A stretch of DNA of 64,000 nt from NCBI RefSeq assembly GCF_000455345.1, contig NZ_HG315690.1, positions 1,005,742 to 1,069,741 on the forward strand. Direction: 5' to 3'. A program made the translations under genes and the position numbers. The stretch comes from Halopiger goleimassiliensis (GTDB lineage: Archaea; Halobacteriota; Halobacteria; Halobacteriales; Natrialbaceae). The notes under the pieces are model-generated. The model was not told the DNA's origin and ran no database searches. It saw only the letters and a program-made list of their open reading frames with translations. Numbering within the stretch: position 1 is the first letter of the stretch; every line of letters starts with the position of its first letter. Positions 17,172 through 26,632 of the stretch are shown here, in pieces.

Positions 17172-18437
17172 ATGGGACGGCGACGCTTCCTGAATACAGT
17201 TGCTGGACTTGGCGCTTCCGCTGGTGCAGTGGCAGGGATGAGTCAGTCAGTAATGGCAGATCTGATTGACGATCCCAAACGTGAGGTGCCACGCGTGCAT
17301 TCGTACGTCCATACGAATCACGAAGCAGTGAAAGATGGTGCATCACCGGAGAGAGAACCAATTTATTACAAGATTCCACGAAGCCAATGGCGACGTGTTG
17401 AGAGCGCCCACGACGCCCGTAAACAGATCGAAGACAAACTGAAAGATCGACCTGAACCGACCGCAGTCTGGGTCACGACGAATTCAAACGATGAAAAACA
17501 AATCGAGGTCAGCGTCTACGATTCAGGAGATATAAAACAGAGCACGGTCCGAGAACTCGAGGATACACTTCCCTCTACTGTAACTGGCGTTGCTGGACGA
17601 GATACGATGATGGAAGATACAGTCCAGGACATCCCTATTTCAGTCGATCAGATTTCAATTAATACAGCAACTCCGAGGCCACAAGGCGATGAACCTGAAT
17701 ATTTTTGGCATGAGTGGGACGAAATACCAGGAGGAAGCGGATTTGTTGGAGATATTTATGATGGGTCGGACCACATAACTGATGCATGGTGGACATCATG
17801 TACACCAGTTGATGATAATGGTACGACAAAGATGGTAACTGCTGGACACAATATTACAGTACCACCGCTATCAGGAGAAACACGTCTCATTTATGGCAGG
17901 CCACCAACAACTGGGGTTGATTTCATTCCAGAAGAGGAGGTTGTTGACTTCCCCATTGATGAACCATCGGGTCCAGAGACGTTTGATGCGGCAATTTTAG
18001 ATCCTGCGACAGATACAGAAGTCACATATGAGCTGGCACGAGGTAACGGCATGACTGGAAATGATATTTTAGGAGTTGTTGCAGAGGATAATTTGAAAGA
18101 TATAGAAGAGAATGGTACAATGGACGGTGAATCCTTCCAACGGCAGGGTTCTAGAACAGGTACAAGTCTTGGATTCGGAATTGAAAAACTTGGGAGCGAA
18201 GCATATGTGACAACTCTAGATGAGGACGAAACGGATACCGGAGATTCTGGCGGACCGTATCATCTCGCAACTTCGCCCTCAGAAGCAACTCGCCTTGTTA
18301 TGCCAGACGAGATTATGAGTTATCCAGAACCAATCAGTGAAATTGCAGGGGTTCATCATGGGAACGCATCTGAACACCCGTATACCATAGCAACATCAAT
18401 GTACAGGGTTGAAGAGAAGTTTGGAGTCACTATTTAA
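17172..18437 (+). CDS. Tat-exported trypsin-like serine protease
   Basis: A 421-residue secreted protein. The N-terminus MGRRRFLNTVAGLGASAGAV is a twin-arginine signal. The catalytic triad of an S1-type protease is visible: His226 in VTAGHNI, Asp272 in FDAAILD and Ser359 in DTGDSGGPYH. Residues 35-185 form a pro- or accessory region without a recognised domain. The gene is clearly AT-rich and uses A/T-ending codons, unlike its neighbours, which suggests transfer from a less GC-rich source. It is flanked by AT-rich non-coding sequence. ATG at 17172 gives the signal directly; a TTG precedes it by one codon. Confidence 0.88.
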   Translation: MGRRRFLNTVAGLGASAGAVAGMSQSVMADLIDDPKREVPRVHSYVHTNHEAVKDGASPEREPIYYKIPRSQWRRVESAHDARKQIEDKLKDRPEPTAVWVTTNSNDEKQIEVSVYDSGDIKQSTVRELEDTLPSTVTGVAGRDTMMEDTVQDIPISVDQISINTATPRPQGDEPEYFWHEWDEIPGGSGFVGDIYDGSDHITDAWWTSCTPVDDNGTTKMVTAGHNITVPPLSGETRLIYGRPPTTGVDFIPEEEVVDFPIDEPSGPETFDAAILDPATDTEVTYELARGNGMTGNDILGVVAEDNLKDIEENGTMDGESFQRQGSRTGTSLGFGIEKLGSEAYVTTLDEDETDTGDSGGPYHLATSPSEATRLVMPDEIMSYPEPISEIAGVHHGNASEHPYTIATSMYRVEEKFGVTI

Positions 18438-18604
18438 ACAATAGAGAATAGATCAAACATTGACCGTTTTGTTGGACAATATAGCCCCATCTATTATAGA
18501 AGTGATTTTCCACTCATTATCCAATATCCATTGAACATTGTCTGTTCCTAATGGGAAAGAATATATGCATCCAAAATATAATAAGTTATTGGTGCCCTCC
18601 ACTA

Positions 18605-19918
18605 ATGGTATCAGAATCTTTCTCGAAAAAGACGCGCCGCCGCGTCCTCGCAACGCTCTCGAGCGCCGGCCTGGCCGCCGTCGCCGGCTGCTCGAGTGAC
18701 GAAACCGATCCTGACGAGTCGAGCGATCCGCAAACCGAACCGTGGGACGGCCCCGAACTATCGGGAGCCGTCACGTTCGCGGACGATCCGAACTGGCGAC
18801 TGCTCGGCCACGATACGGGGAACACGTTTACGAACCCGCATGCCGAGGGACCGAGCGACGACCCGTCGGTCCAGTGGACTCTCGAGCGGACGGCCTCGCC
18901 GATCGTCGACTGGTATCAGCACCACCAGCCGTTGATCGTCGACGGAACCGTGTACGCGACCGTCGAGGAGCCGGCCGACGACGAACACAACGGGCCACGG
19001 TCGGTCGTTACCATCGACGCCGAGACCGGCGAGACGGAATCGCTGTTCAGCACGGACGAACGCATCCGGTGGCGACCGACCATTGTCGACGACACGCTGT
19101 ACGTCTCCGTCGGGCGAACGATTCGTGCGTACGACCTTCCCGGTGGAACCGAACAGTGGCGTTCGGAGAGCCGTTCGTTCTGGACATCGGCCATCCGAGT
19201 GGTCGACGACGTCGTCCTCGCGACCAACAATACGATATGGGGAGAACCGGATGGACAGTACTGGCCGCAGATACGCGCCCTCGACGTCGAGACCGGTGAC
19301 GAACGCTGGGATGGCGAGCGGGCGTACGGGGGCACGAGGCCACTGTTGCCAGTGATCGCGGACGGGACCGTCCTTCACCACGGTGCGAGCCCACTCAGGG
19401 ATCTCGAGTCGGGCGAGTCGCTGGCATCGGTGCCGTTCGAACCGCTGTATCCGGTACTCGATGACGGGGAACTCTATGCATATATCGATCAGAGCGACGA
19501 ACCAGGCGAACACGACCCCCTGCTCGTCGCCTACGGCTGGGCGTCGATGACCGAGCGCTGGACGTACGAACCGGACGGACGTGTCGGGTGGGGGTGGGTC
19601 GTCGCTATCGACGACGTGATCGTGGCCCACGACTATTCGAACGGAGTCGTCGGAATCGACCGCGAGACCGGCGATCAACGCTGGCAGACCGACCCCTGGG
19701 ACGACGGCCTCCGCTCGCGGTTTCGGGTCGCGACCGACGATACCGTCTACGCCGTCTACGGTAACGGCGCAGTCGCCGCGCTCGAGCCGACCGACGGCTC
19801 CCTCGAGTGGACGCTCCGGACCGACGCGATGGAGGGCCGGGCGATCGCCGGCTGTGCGCTGGCCGACGACCTGTTAGTTACCGTCGGGGCGAACGGCACC
19901 CTGTTCGGGATCTCGTGA
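18605..19918 (+). CDS. PQQ-like beta-propeller lipoprotein
   Basis: A 437-residue surface protein. The signal KKTRRRVLATLSSAGLAAV followed by AGCSS is a Tat lipoprotein signal with the lipobox Cys near residue 28, followed by an acidic linker. The body has repeated propeller blades with WTLER, DAETGETES, ALDVETGDERWD, IDRETGDQRWQ and LEPTDGSLEWTL, the PQQ-repeat/WD-like pattern. It probably acts as an extracytoplasmic scaffold or binding protein, as no enzyme motif is seen. ATG at 18605 is chosen, 18 codons inside a longer frame, because it places the signal correctly. The gene begins where the AT-rich island ends. Confidence 0.83.
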   Translation: MVSESFSKKTRRRVLATLSSAGLAAVAGCSSDETDPDESSDPQTEPWDGPELSGAVTFADDPNWRLLGHDTGNTFTNPHAEGPSDDPSVQWTLERTASPIVDWYQHHQPLIVDGTVYATVEEPADDEHNGPRSVVTIDAETGETESLFSTDERIRWRPTIVDDTLYVSVGRTIRAYDLPGGTEQWRSESRSFWTSAIRVVDDVVLATNNTIWGEPDGQYWPQIRALDVETGDERWDGERAYGGTRPLLPVIADGTVLHHGASPLRDLESGESLASVPFEPLYPVLDDGELYAYIDQSDEPGEHDPLLVAYGWASMTERWTYEPDGRVGWGWVVAIDDVIVAHDYSNGVVGIDRETGDQRWQTDPWDDGLRSRFRVATDDTVYAVYGNGAVAALEPTDGSLEWTLRTDAMEGRAIAGCALADDLLVTVGANGTLFGIS

Positions 19919-19995
19919 ACCGTTCGCCCGTCGGAAAGCCGGGGCGAGGAAGTGAGCGACCGGATACCGAATCCGGGGACGATGGCCGACCCGAA

Positions 19996-21276
19996 TCACA
20001 TCGGCAGCGCCGTCGTGCCGTCCGTTCGCCCGCCGTCGTCCCGTTCGCGCTCGAGGCGATCCAGTCGCGGGCCGACGTGTTCGCGGACGAGCGACACGAG
20101 GGCGTTCTGCGATCCCGATCCGGTGATGGCGGTGACGTCCGGAACGTCGCGCTGGGCGGTCTCGTCGATCGATACGAGCATGACCCGCTCTCGGTCCGAG
20201 AAGACCATCCGGCCGTGCTCGAGGTGGTCGACGGGGAGGTTGAGCCAGTCGAACCGGGGTTCACAGATCGTCGCGTCCGGAATCGTCTCGCGGACCCGCT
20301 CGCGAACCGCGGGGGACCGCGAGCCGACGTAGAGGTCGACGCCCCGTTCGACGGCCGCGTGCCAGCGCTCGAGACAGCGGTGCTGAATCAGTCCGTCGTC
20401 GGGGACGGTGACGAACAGTTCGTCGTCGGTCAGATCGGCGAGTTGCTGTCCCCGCGCGATGACGCGTTCGGCACCGTCGATCGTCCAGCAGCCGACCGAC
20501 CGGTCCGACTCCGTCGCGGTGCCGTCGGTGCCAGCCGGGGCGGACCGCCCGGCCGGTTCGAGCCGCTCGACGACCGACTCGAGTGGCCCCTCGGCCAGCC
20601 AGGCGGCGCGCCACTGGGGCGCGTCGAGCGAGATCGCTGCCGTCCGGTCGTCGCGATCGAAGCGGACGAGGCCGGCGTCCGCCAGCGCCGGCAGGTGACC
20701 GTGGACGAGTTCGATCGCCGTCCGCTCGGCGTCCGACGCGGAGACGTCGACGATCCTCACCTCGTCTTCCTCGGCGACGACCATCGTCGCGAGGTCGGTG
20801 ACCGGGACGCGACCGCGCCGTCGCGCGAGGACGGCACAGACGGTGTGTCGACGGGGGGTCTGCAGCGCCTCGAGCGTCCGATCGAGGACGCGTTCGTCGT
20901 CGATCACTCCGCCGGACGGATCGTCGAGCAGGGTACGGACCCACTCGTGCTCGAGGACGGGATGGTCTTCCGTGGAGACGACTCTGGAACCCTCGCGTTC
21001 CTCGCAGGTGACGATCCCGGCGGACTCGAGGTGGGGGAGGTGTCGGTGGACGAGTTCGACCCGCACACGGGCGACTTGCTCGTCGGTGACGATCGGGTGG
21101 CTGTGCACCAGACTCGCGACGTCCCTCGCGAGCACGTCGACCGACACGGCCTCCACGGACGCCAGGTCGTCGCCGGGATCGGCAGCCTCGAGGAGCCGAG
21201 AGAGGAGATATCGGCGGGTCGAATCGCCGAGAACGTGGAACGGGGTCGACGGATCGTCTGGCGAGCGAACTGTCAT
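19996..21276 (-). CDS. regulator with two winged-helix domains and a TrmB-like C-terminal domain
   Basis: A 426-residue protein. Residues 10-130 and 135-235 are two related winged-helix modules of the haloarchaeal DUF7344 type (FHVLGDSTRRYLLSRLLEA, then VRVELVHRHLPHLESAGIV; and a second TAIELVHGHLPALADAGLV). Residues 265-400 form an effector-like domain with CLERWHAAVERGVDLYVGSR and LPVDHLEHGRMVFSDRERVM, resembling the sensor half of TrmB-type regulators. ATG at 21276 begins the first winged helix. It probably binds DNA through the paired wings; the targets are unknown. The neighbouring Bat-type regulator is on the same strand. Confidence 0.75.
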   Translation of the reverse strand: MTVRSPDDPSTPFHVLGDSTRRYLLSRLLEAADPGDDLASVEAVSVDVLARDVASLVHSHPIVTDEQVARVRVELVHRHLPHLESAGIVTCEEREGSRVVSTEDHPVLEHEWVRTLLDDPSGGVIDDERVLDRTLEALQTPRRHTVCAVLARRRGRVPVTDLATMVVAEEDEVRIVDVSASDAERTAIELVHGHLPALADAGLVRFDRDDRTAAISLDAPQWRAAWLAEGPLESVVERLEPAGRSAPAGTDGTATESDRSVGCWTIDGAERVIARGQQLADLTDDELFVTVPDDGLIQHRCLERWHAAVERGVDLYVGSRSPAVRERVRETIPDATICEPRFDWLNLPVDHLEHGRMVFSDRERVMLVSIDETAQRDVPDVTAITGSGSQNALVSLVREHVGPRLDRLERERDDGGRTDGTTALPM

Positions 21277-21369
21277 TGGTCGAGGAAGGCGATCACGACG
21301 GGTAAGGGCCATACCAGCGCTATCTGGTATTCGCCGTGGTACCGCCGAGGAATATCGAGCGCATCCCCG

Positions 21370-23739
21370 TCAGGTACCGCCCTCGAAGTACGCCGTGAGC
21401 AGCTTCTCCAGCGCCACACGGAGGTGCTGGTGGAACGTCTGTCGGGCGATGTCGAGTCGGTCCGCCAGTTCCCCGGCGTCGGCCGATCGCGTCGGCCACT
21501 CGAAGTAGCCGCCGTAGTAGGCCGCCTCGAGCGCCAGCCGCTGTTTGTCGGTCAACGCGTCCGCGACCGTCCGCCGAAAGTCCGCGTGGGTCTCGATCGG
21601 TCGGTCGACGCTGCGTTTGGATTGCAGCGTGGTGTCGGGATACCGGTCGGTGACGGCGTTCACGAGGCTCCGGATGTCGACGTCGGGACTCACCTGAATC
21701 ACGGCCTCGGCGAGACCGTCCTCGACGGTCAGCGAATCGATGCGCGCCCCGTAGTCGGCGACTACGCCCGCGAGGGTCGGCGAGGTGACGACGAGTTCCC
21801 AGTGACTCTCGGCGTCGGCGTCGATGCGCCGACACTCTGTGACGGCCGGATGCTCCCCGGCGAGGTCGCCGAATCGATCCGCGTCGACGTCCGAGACGGT
21901 AAGGTAGAAGACGAACCCCTCGTCGGTCAGCGGCGACAGGTGATCCAGCGTCAGCCGGCAGCCAGCGCGGGCCGAGAGATCGACGAGCGTCTGCCCCTGG
22001 TCGGTCGACTCGAACTCGAGTTCGACGACGGCGTCCAGATAGAGCAGGCGTCTGACCGACACCGCGTTGATCGCGTGGCCGACCGTCCCGCCGAACTCCT
22101 GGAGGACCTCCCGCTCGCGGTCGGAGAAGGCGTCTCCGTCCGAAGCCCCGAGGATCAACGCGCCGAACGCGCGCCCGCCGGCCGCGATGGGGACGACCGC
22201 GACGGCACCGTAGCCGCAGTCGCGGGCATGGGTCCGCCACGGACCGACGTCGCTGTCCTCGAGGTGCCGGAACGAGCGGACGGTTCGGTTCTCGAGCGGT
22301 GACGCGTCCGGGGCCTCCGGAGGCGGATCGACGTACGACGAGACGACGGTCTCGAGCGCCGACTCCTCGAGTCCCTCCCAGTGGCGCGGCTCCCAGGTTC
22401 GGTGAGTGCCCGTGACGTCGGAATCGACCCGCCCGATGACCGCGAACGGGTAGGCCGCCGCCGACGCGAACGTCTCGACGATGGCGCGTTCGATCTCCTC
22501 GCGCGTCTCGGCCGCGACCATCGTCTCGTCGATCGTTCGGACGATGCCGTTCAGTCGCTCGAGGCGCTCGAGTTCGCGCTCGCGGGCCTTCCGGTCGCTG
22601 ACGTCCCGGCCGACGCCGGTAAAGCCGAGCACGGTCCCGTCGTCGTCGGTGATCGGCGCGCTGTTGAACTCGTAGGGGACGCGGCTCCCGTCCGCGGCGA
22701 CGACGCGTCCCTCCGCCGTGACGTGGTCGCCTTCCTCGAGGATCCGGTCGATCGCTGCCCGGAGGTGTGGCCGGTCCTCCGGAGCGATGAACTGGAGCGG
22801 TTCCACGTCCTCGAGTTCGTCTTCGTCGGCCCCTGTCAGTTCCCGAAACCGGTCGTTCCACGCCATGAGCGTCCCGTCGACGTCGTACGCGTACAGCAGG
22901 TCCGGCTGGGCCGCGAAGATGCTCTCGGTGAGGGCTTTTTCCTCGCGGAGTTCCCGTTCGCGGGCCTTCCGGTCGCTGACGTCCCGGCCGACGCCGGTAA
23001 AGCCGAGCACGGTCCCGTCGTCGTCGGTGATGGGCGCGCTGTTGAACTCGTAGGGGATCCGATCCCCATCGCTCGTAAGCAGGGCGGTCTCGACGGTAAC
23101 CTGTCGCTCCTCGTTCAGCACCCGTTCGATAGCGTCGGCGACCCGGGACCGGTCTTCCGGAGCCACGAACTCGAGCGGTCCCATCTCGGCGAGTTCGCCG
23201 TCCGAGTAGCCGGTCACCTCCGGAACCCGATCGTTCCAGGCGAGATAGTTGCCGTCGGCGTCGAACGCGTACAGCACGTCCGGCTGGGCCGCGAAGATCC
23301 CCTCCGAGAGCGCTTGCTCGCGCCGGAGGTCCAGTTCGCGTTCGCGTTCCTCGGTCCGATCGTGAATGACCCAGCCGAAACAGCCCTCGTCTGTGGCGTC
23401 GTCCCCGGCGGCCTCCGGGCCGACCTCGCCCGCGGAACCGATCCGGACGAACAGTTCGGACGCCCAGAACGCCGATCCGTCGGCCCGAACCCGCCATCCG
23501 CGATCCGTTGCGTAGCCCGTCTCGCGTGCACGCTCGAACGCCGTCTCCGGCTGGTCGTCCTGATCGGCCGGCAACACCTCCCGGTAGTGTGCGTCGAGTG
23601 CGTCCGTACGATCGTATCCGGTTAGCTGTGCGACCCCGTCGTTCCAGTCCGTGACGTGGCCCGCTGCGTCGAGTGCCACCGCTGCGTAATCGGGAACGAG
23701 TTCGAGGACGTCGCGAACGTCCAGGCTGCAGTCTGACAT
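21370..23739 (-). CDS. Bat-type multi-PAS/GAF HTH-10 regulator
   Basis: A 789-residue soluble sensor-regulator. It has three PAS domains (about residues 8-125, 140-260, 265-390), a GAF domain (about 405-545), a bacterio-opsin-activator (BAT) domain (about 560-720) and a C-terminal HTH-10 domain (LTDKQRLALEAAYYGGYFEW, then ADRLDIARQTFHQHLRVALE). Similar proteins sense redox or light and control transcription directly. ATG at 23739 leaves out a 47-residue upstream extension that is not PAS-like. PAS2 and PAS3 end in nearly identical sequence encoded by a 99-bp DNA repeat. Confidence 0.9.
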   Translation of the reverse strand: MSDCSLDVRDVLELVPDYAAVALDAAGHVTDWNDGVAQLTGYDRTDALDAHYREVLPADQDDQPETAFERARETGYATDRGWRVRADGSAFWASELFVRIGSAGEVGPEAAGDDATDEGCFGWVIHDRTEERERELDLRREQALSEGIFAAQPDVLYAFDADGNYLAWNDRVPEVTGYSDGELAEMGPLEFVAPEDRSRVADAIERVLNEERQVTVETALLTSDGDRIPYEFNSAPITDDDGTVLGFTGVGRDVSDRKARERELREEKALTESIFAAQPDLLYAYDVDGTLMAWNDRFRELTGADEDELEDVEPLQFIAPEDRPHLRAAIDRILEEGDHVTAEGRVVAADGSRVPYEFNSAPITDDDGTVLGFTGVGRDVSDRKARERELERLERLNGIVRTIDETMVAAETREEIERAIVETFASAAAYPFAVIGRVDSDVTGTHRTWEPRHWEGLEESALETVVSSYVDPPPEAPDASPLENRTVRSFRHLEDSDVGPWRTHARDCGYGAVAVVPIAAGGRAFGALILGASDGDAFSDREREVLQEFGGTVGHAINAVSVRRLLYLDAVVELEFESTDQGQTLVDLSARAGCRLTLDHLSPLTDEGFVFYLTVSDVDADRFGDLAGEHPAVTECRRIDADAESHWELVVTSPTLAGVVADYGARIDSLTVEDGLAEAVIQVSPDVDIRSLVNAVTDRYPDTTLQSKRSVDRPIETHADFRRTVADALTDKQRLALEAAYYGGYFEWPTRSADAGELADRLDIARQTFHQHLRVALEKLLTAYFEGGT
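22581..22679 (-). repeat. 99-bp direct repeat, copy 1 (in PAS3-end coding region)
   Basis: Bases 22581-22679 and 22958-23056 are the same apart from one position (98 of 99). Both encode the end of a PAS domain and the start of the next linker (FNSAPITDDDGTVLGFTGVG and following). The DNA identity is far above that of the rest of the PAS domains, so the copies were recently duplicated or homogenised. Confidence 0.9.
22958..23056 (-). repeat. 99-bp direct repeat, copy 2 (in PAS2-end coding region)
   Basis: Partner of the repeat at 22581-22679, in the same orientation, 377 bases apart start to start. Recombination between the copies would delete one PAS domain in frame. Confidence 0.9.
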
Positions 23740-23996
23740 GCTGACCTCTATCGGATAGCAGCGCAGTCCCTCACCAGTGCCAGGTCCTGCGGACACCGGT
23801 CGATACTGGCCCGTTGGACGGTACCGGTATGCGTTACTCGCTACCACACTGAATCCAATAAAGCGTTGGCCCGTTCTCACCTAGCGGTCAGCACCCGCCA
23901 GCGAGTCGGGTGCCCATCCACCTCCCCCGGTTGTATCCGACCGGAGGGAACGGACGAAACCGGCGAGTTAACGGACACCGACGCACGAGGGCGAGT

Positions 23997-25331
23997 ATGA
24001 GCGAGTTGGCCATCGTCGAGAGCCGGGCGGACCGCGCGTCGGTCCACATCTGCGATCACCTGCGGGACCTCCACCCCTGGGAGGAGCGCGAGGACGACGA
24101 CCGCCCCGACGCCGCCGGCGGCGGCACCTACTACCGGGGCGAAGGAATCGAACTCCGCTCGTTCGACCAGCTCCACATCGAACTCGAGCGGCCCGTCGAG
24201 GCGTTCGACTGCGACCCCGACCTGCTCGTGTTCGCCTCCCGACACTCCGGCGACACGGGACCGCTCCTGACCGGCCACTTCACGGGGAACGTCGGTCCCG
24301 CCGAGTTCGGCGGCGCGGACCACGCCGTCGCGGCCGCCGCACCGAACGCCCTGGCGACCCTCCTCGAGGCGTTCGACGCGTACGCACCCGACGGCTACGA
24401 CGTGGGCATGGAGTGTACCCACCACGGGCCGACCGACGTCGGCCGTCCGTCGCTGTTCGCGGAACTGGGCAGCGGTGACGAACAGTGGGACGACCCGGCC
24501 GGTGCTGAGGCCGTCGCCCGTGCCATCCTCGAGTTGCGCGACGTCGCCCCCCACCGCGAGCGGACCGTCGTCGGCGTCGGCGGCAACCACTACGCCCCGC
24601 GGTTCGAGCGCATCGTCCGCGAGACGCCGTGGGCGGTCGGCCACGTCGCTTCCGACTGGGCGCTCGAGGACCTGGGCCATCCCGACGCCCACGGCGAGGT
24701 GCTCGAGGGGCTCTTCGAGGCCAGCGGCACCGACCTCGCGGTCGTCGACGGCGAGTGGCCGGTCGTCGAGGAGACCCTCGCCGAGCGCGGCTACCGGGTC
24801 GTCAGCGAGACGTGGGTTCGGGAGGTCGGCGACCGACCGCTCGAGGTCGTCGAGACGGTCGAAGCCGAACTCGGGCGCATCGACGACGGCGTCCGCTTCG
24901 GCGACCGAACGGCGTCGTCGATCGCCGTCGAGAAACTACCAACTGAGTTGGTCGACATCGCGGAGGGGATCGACCCGGAACGGGTTCGGTCCGCGGTCGC
25001 GGCCAACAGCGTCGCGTTCGAGACCGACAACGGCGGCACCCGCGTCGGTTCGCGGGCCGCACTGCCAGCGGATTCGGCTGAAGCGCGCACCGATGCGATC
25101 GTCGAGACCCTCGCGACCGTACTCGAGGAGAAGTACGAGACGGTTGCAGTCGAAGCCGACCGCGTGGTCGCCGAGACGACCGCCTTCGATCCCGCCCTGG
25201 CCCGCGAAGCCGGTGTCCCGGAAGGGCCGGCGTTCGGCCGTCTCGCCGACGGCGAACCGGTCACCGTCGAGGGCGAGGAGATCGATCCCGAGGCGGTTCA
25301 CGTCGATCGGACTGACGTATTCGAAATCTGA
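23997..25331 (+). CDS. dtdA: D-aminoacyl-tRNA deacylase (DtdA, archaeal type)
   Basis: A 444-residue enzyme that hydrolyses D-amino acids from mis-charged tRNAs. It has the archaeal DTD2 signature: LLVFASRHSGDTGPLLTGHF near residue 78, AAPNALATLLEAF, MECTHHGPTDVGRPSLFAEL near residue 140 and VVGVGGNHYAPRF near residue 197. Residues 290-444 are the haloarchaeal C-terminal extension. ATG at 23997 is chosen because the conserved MSELAIVESRADRAS opening starts there, although the frame continues upstream. It points toward ftsZ1 on the same strand, with a 158-base gap. Confidence 0.92.
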   Translation: MSELAIVESRADRASVHICDHLRDLHPWEEREDDDRPDAAGGGTYYRGEGIELRSFDQLHIELERPVEAFDCDPDLLVFASRHSGDTGPLLTGHFTGNVGPAEFGGADHAVAAAAPNALATLLEAFDAYAPDGYDVGMECTHHGPTDVGRPSLFAELGSGDEQWDDPAGAEAVARAILELRDVAPHRERTVVGVGGNHYAPRFERIVRETPWAVGHVASDWALEDLGHPDAHGEVLEGLFEASGTDLAVVDGEWPVVEETLAERGYRVVSETWVREVGDRPLEVVETVEAELGRIDDGVRFGDRTASSIAVEKLPTELVDIAEGIDPERVRSAVAANSVAFETDNGGTRVGSRAALPADSAEARTDAIVETLATVLEEKYETVAVEADRVVAETTAFDPALAREAGVPEGPAFGRLADGEPVTVEGEEIDPEAVHVDRTDVFEI

Positions 25332-25431
25332 CTGCTCGTACGACCGCCAATAATCAGCGATTACCTGCGTCCGTTATGGCGTCGTATAACGTCTACAATA
25401 GGACAGGTAACGACCACGTAATATGTCCGAC

Positions 25432-25446
25432 GTTCGTCAGACGAAC
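25432..25446. promoter_or_regulatory. palindrome upstream of ftsZ1
   Basis: A perfect 7-bp inverted repeat, GTTCGTC with GACGAAC around one A, lies 44-58 bases before the ftsZ1 start. It could be an operator for the cell-division gene, or a chance feature of the spacer. Confidence 0.3.
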
Positions 25447-25489
25447 AGGGGAAAGGTAATTACGCTCCGCCCTATAGAAAGGGCCAAGA

Positions 25490-26632
25490 ATGGACTCACT
25501 CATCGACGACGCCATCGACGAGGCCGAGGACGGGGAGCCGGTGGCCCCGGACGACGGCCAGGCGCCCGACGAGTCATCGAGTAGTCGCGATTCGGGGACG
25601 ATGACCGACGAGGAGCTACAGGACGTTCTCGAGGACCTCCAGACCGACATCACGGTCGTCGGCTGCGGCGGTGCCGGCGGGAACACCATCAACCGCATGC
25701 ACGAGGAGGGCATCCACGGTGCCAAACTCGTCGCCGCCAACACCGACGTCCAGCACCTCGTGGAGATCGACGCCGACACCAAGATCCTGATGGGCGAGGA
25801 GAAGACCGGCGGCCGCGGTGCCGGCTCCCTGCCCCAGGTGGGTGAAGAGGCCGCCCTCGAGAGCCAGAGCGACATCTACGAGGCCATCGAGGGCTCTGAC
25901 ATGGTGTTCGTCACCGCGGGACTGGGCGGCGGCACCGGCACCGGCTCCGCGCCCGTCGTCGCCAAGGCCGCCCGCGAGGCCGGCGCGCTGACGATCTCGA
26001 TCGTCACGACGCCCTTCACGGCGGAGGGAGAGGTCCGCCGGACGAACGCCGAAGCGGGCCTCGAGCGCCTGCGCGACGTGAGCGACACCGTGATCGTCGT
26101 CCCGAACGACCGCCTGCTCGACTCCGTCGGCAAGCTGCCCGTCCGACAGGCGTTCAAGGTCAGCGACGAGGTGCTGATGCGCTCGGTCAAGGGCATCACG
26201 GAACTCATCACCAAGCCCGGTCTCGTCAACCTGGACTTCGCCGACGTCCGCACCGTCATGGAGCGGGGTGGCGTCGCCATGATCGGCCTCGGCGAGGCCG
26301 ACTCCGAAGCGAAGGCCGAGGACTCGGTCAAGACCGCCCTCCGATCGCCGCTGTTGGACGTCGACATCTCCGGGGCCAACTCCGCGCTGGTCAACGTCAC
26401 CGGCGGCAACGACATGTCCATCGAGGAGGCCGAGGGCGTCGTCGAGGAGATCTACGACCGGATCGACCCCGACGCCCGCATCATCTGGGGGACCTCGATC
26501 GACGAGACCCTCGAGGGCAGCATGCGGACGATGATCGTCGTCACCGGCGTCGAGTCGCCCCAGATCTACGGCCGCCCCGAGGGCGAGGCCGTCCAGCCCG
26601 AGATGGGCGACGACATCGACTTCGTCGACTAG
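25490..26632 (+). CDS. ftsZ1: cell division protein FtsZ1
   Basis: A 380-residue tubulin-family GTPase that assembles the division ring scaffold. Seen: [13 protein letters not shown] at residues 58-70, the G-box [11 protein letters not shown] at 145-155, the synergy loop NLDFAD at 247-252 and a C-terminal acidic tail without the bacterial CTP motif. The N-terminus of about 50 acidic residues with repeated Ser is typical of the haloarchaeal FtsZ1 group, where FtsZ1 and FtsZ2 have separate tasks. ATG at 25490 is followed by the [13 protein letters not shown] helix. Confidence 0.95.
   Translation: MDSLIDDAIDEAEDGEPVAPDDGQAPDESSSSRDSGTMTDEELQDVLEDLQTDITVVGCGGAGGNTINRMHEEGIHGAKLVAANTDVQHLVEIDADTKILMGEEKTGGRGAGSLPQVGEEAALESQSDIYEAIEGSDMVFVTAGLGGGTGTGSAPVVAKAAREAGALTISIVTTPFTAEGEVRRTNAEAGLERLRDVSDTVIVVPNDRLLDSVGKLPVRQAFKVSDEVLMRSVKGITELITKPGLVNLDFADVRTVMERGGVAMIGLGEADSEAKAEDSVKTALRSPLLDVDISGANSALVNVTGGNDMSIEEAEGVVEEIYDRIDPDARIIWGTSIDETLEGSMRTMIVVTGVESPQIYGRPEGEAVQPEMGDDIDFVD

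Noticed and set aside
18453-18653. 66-codon AT-rich frame on the minus strand
   Set aside because: It overlaps the start of the lipoprotein gene and an AT-rich spacer; no ribosome site, TATA or similarity was recognised.
19807-22302. 831-codon open frame on the plus strand
   Set aside because: It is antisense to two well-supported regulator genes; its product is Arg/Asp/Val-rich without domains, a usual artefact of high GC.
21320-23497. 725-codon Arg-rich frame on the minus strand
   Set aside because: Out-of-frame shadow of the PAS/GAF/HTH-10 gene; composition is not protein-like.
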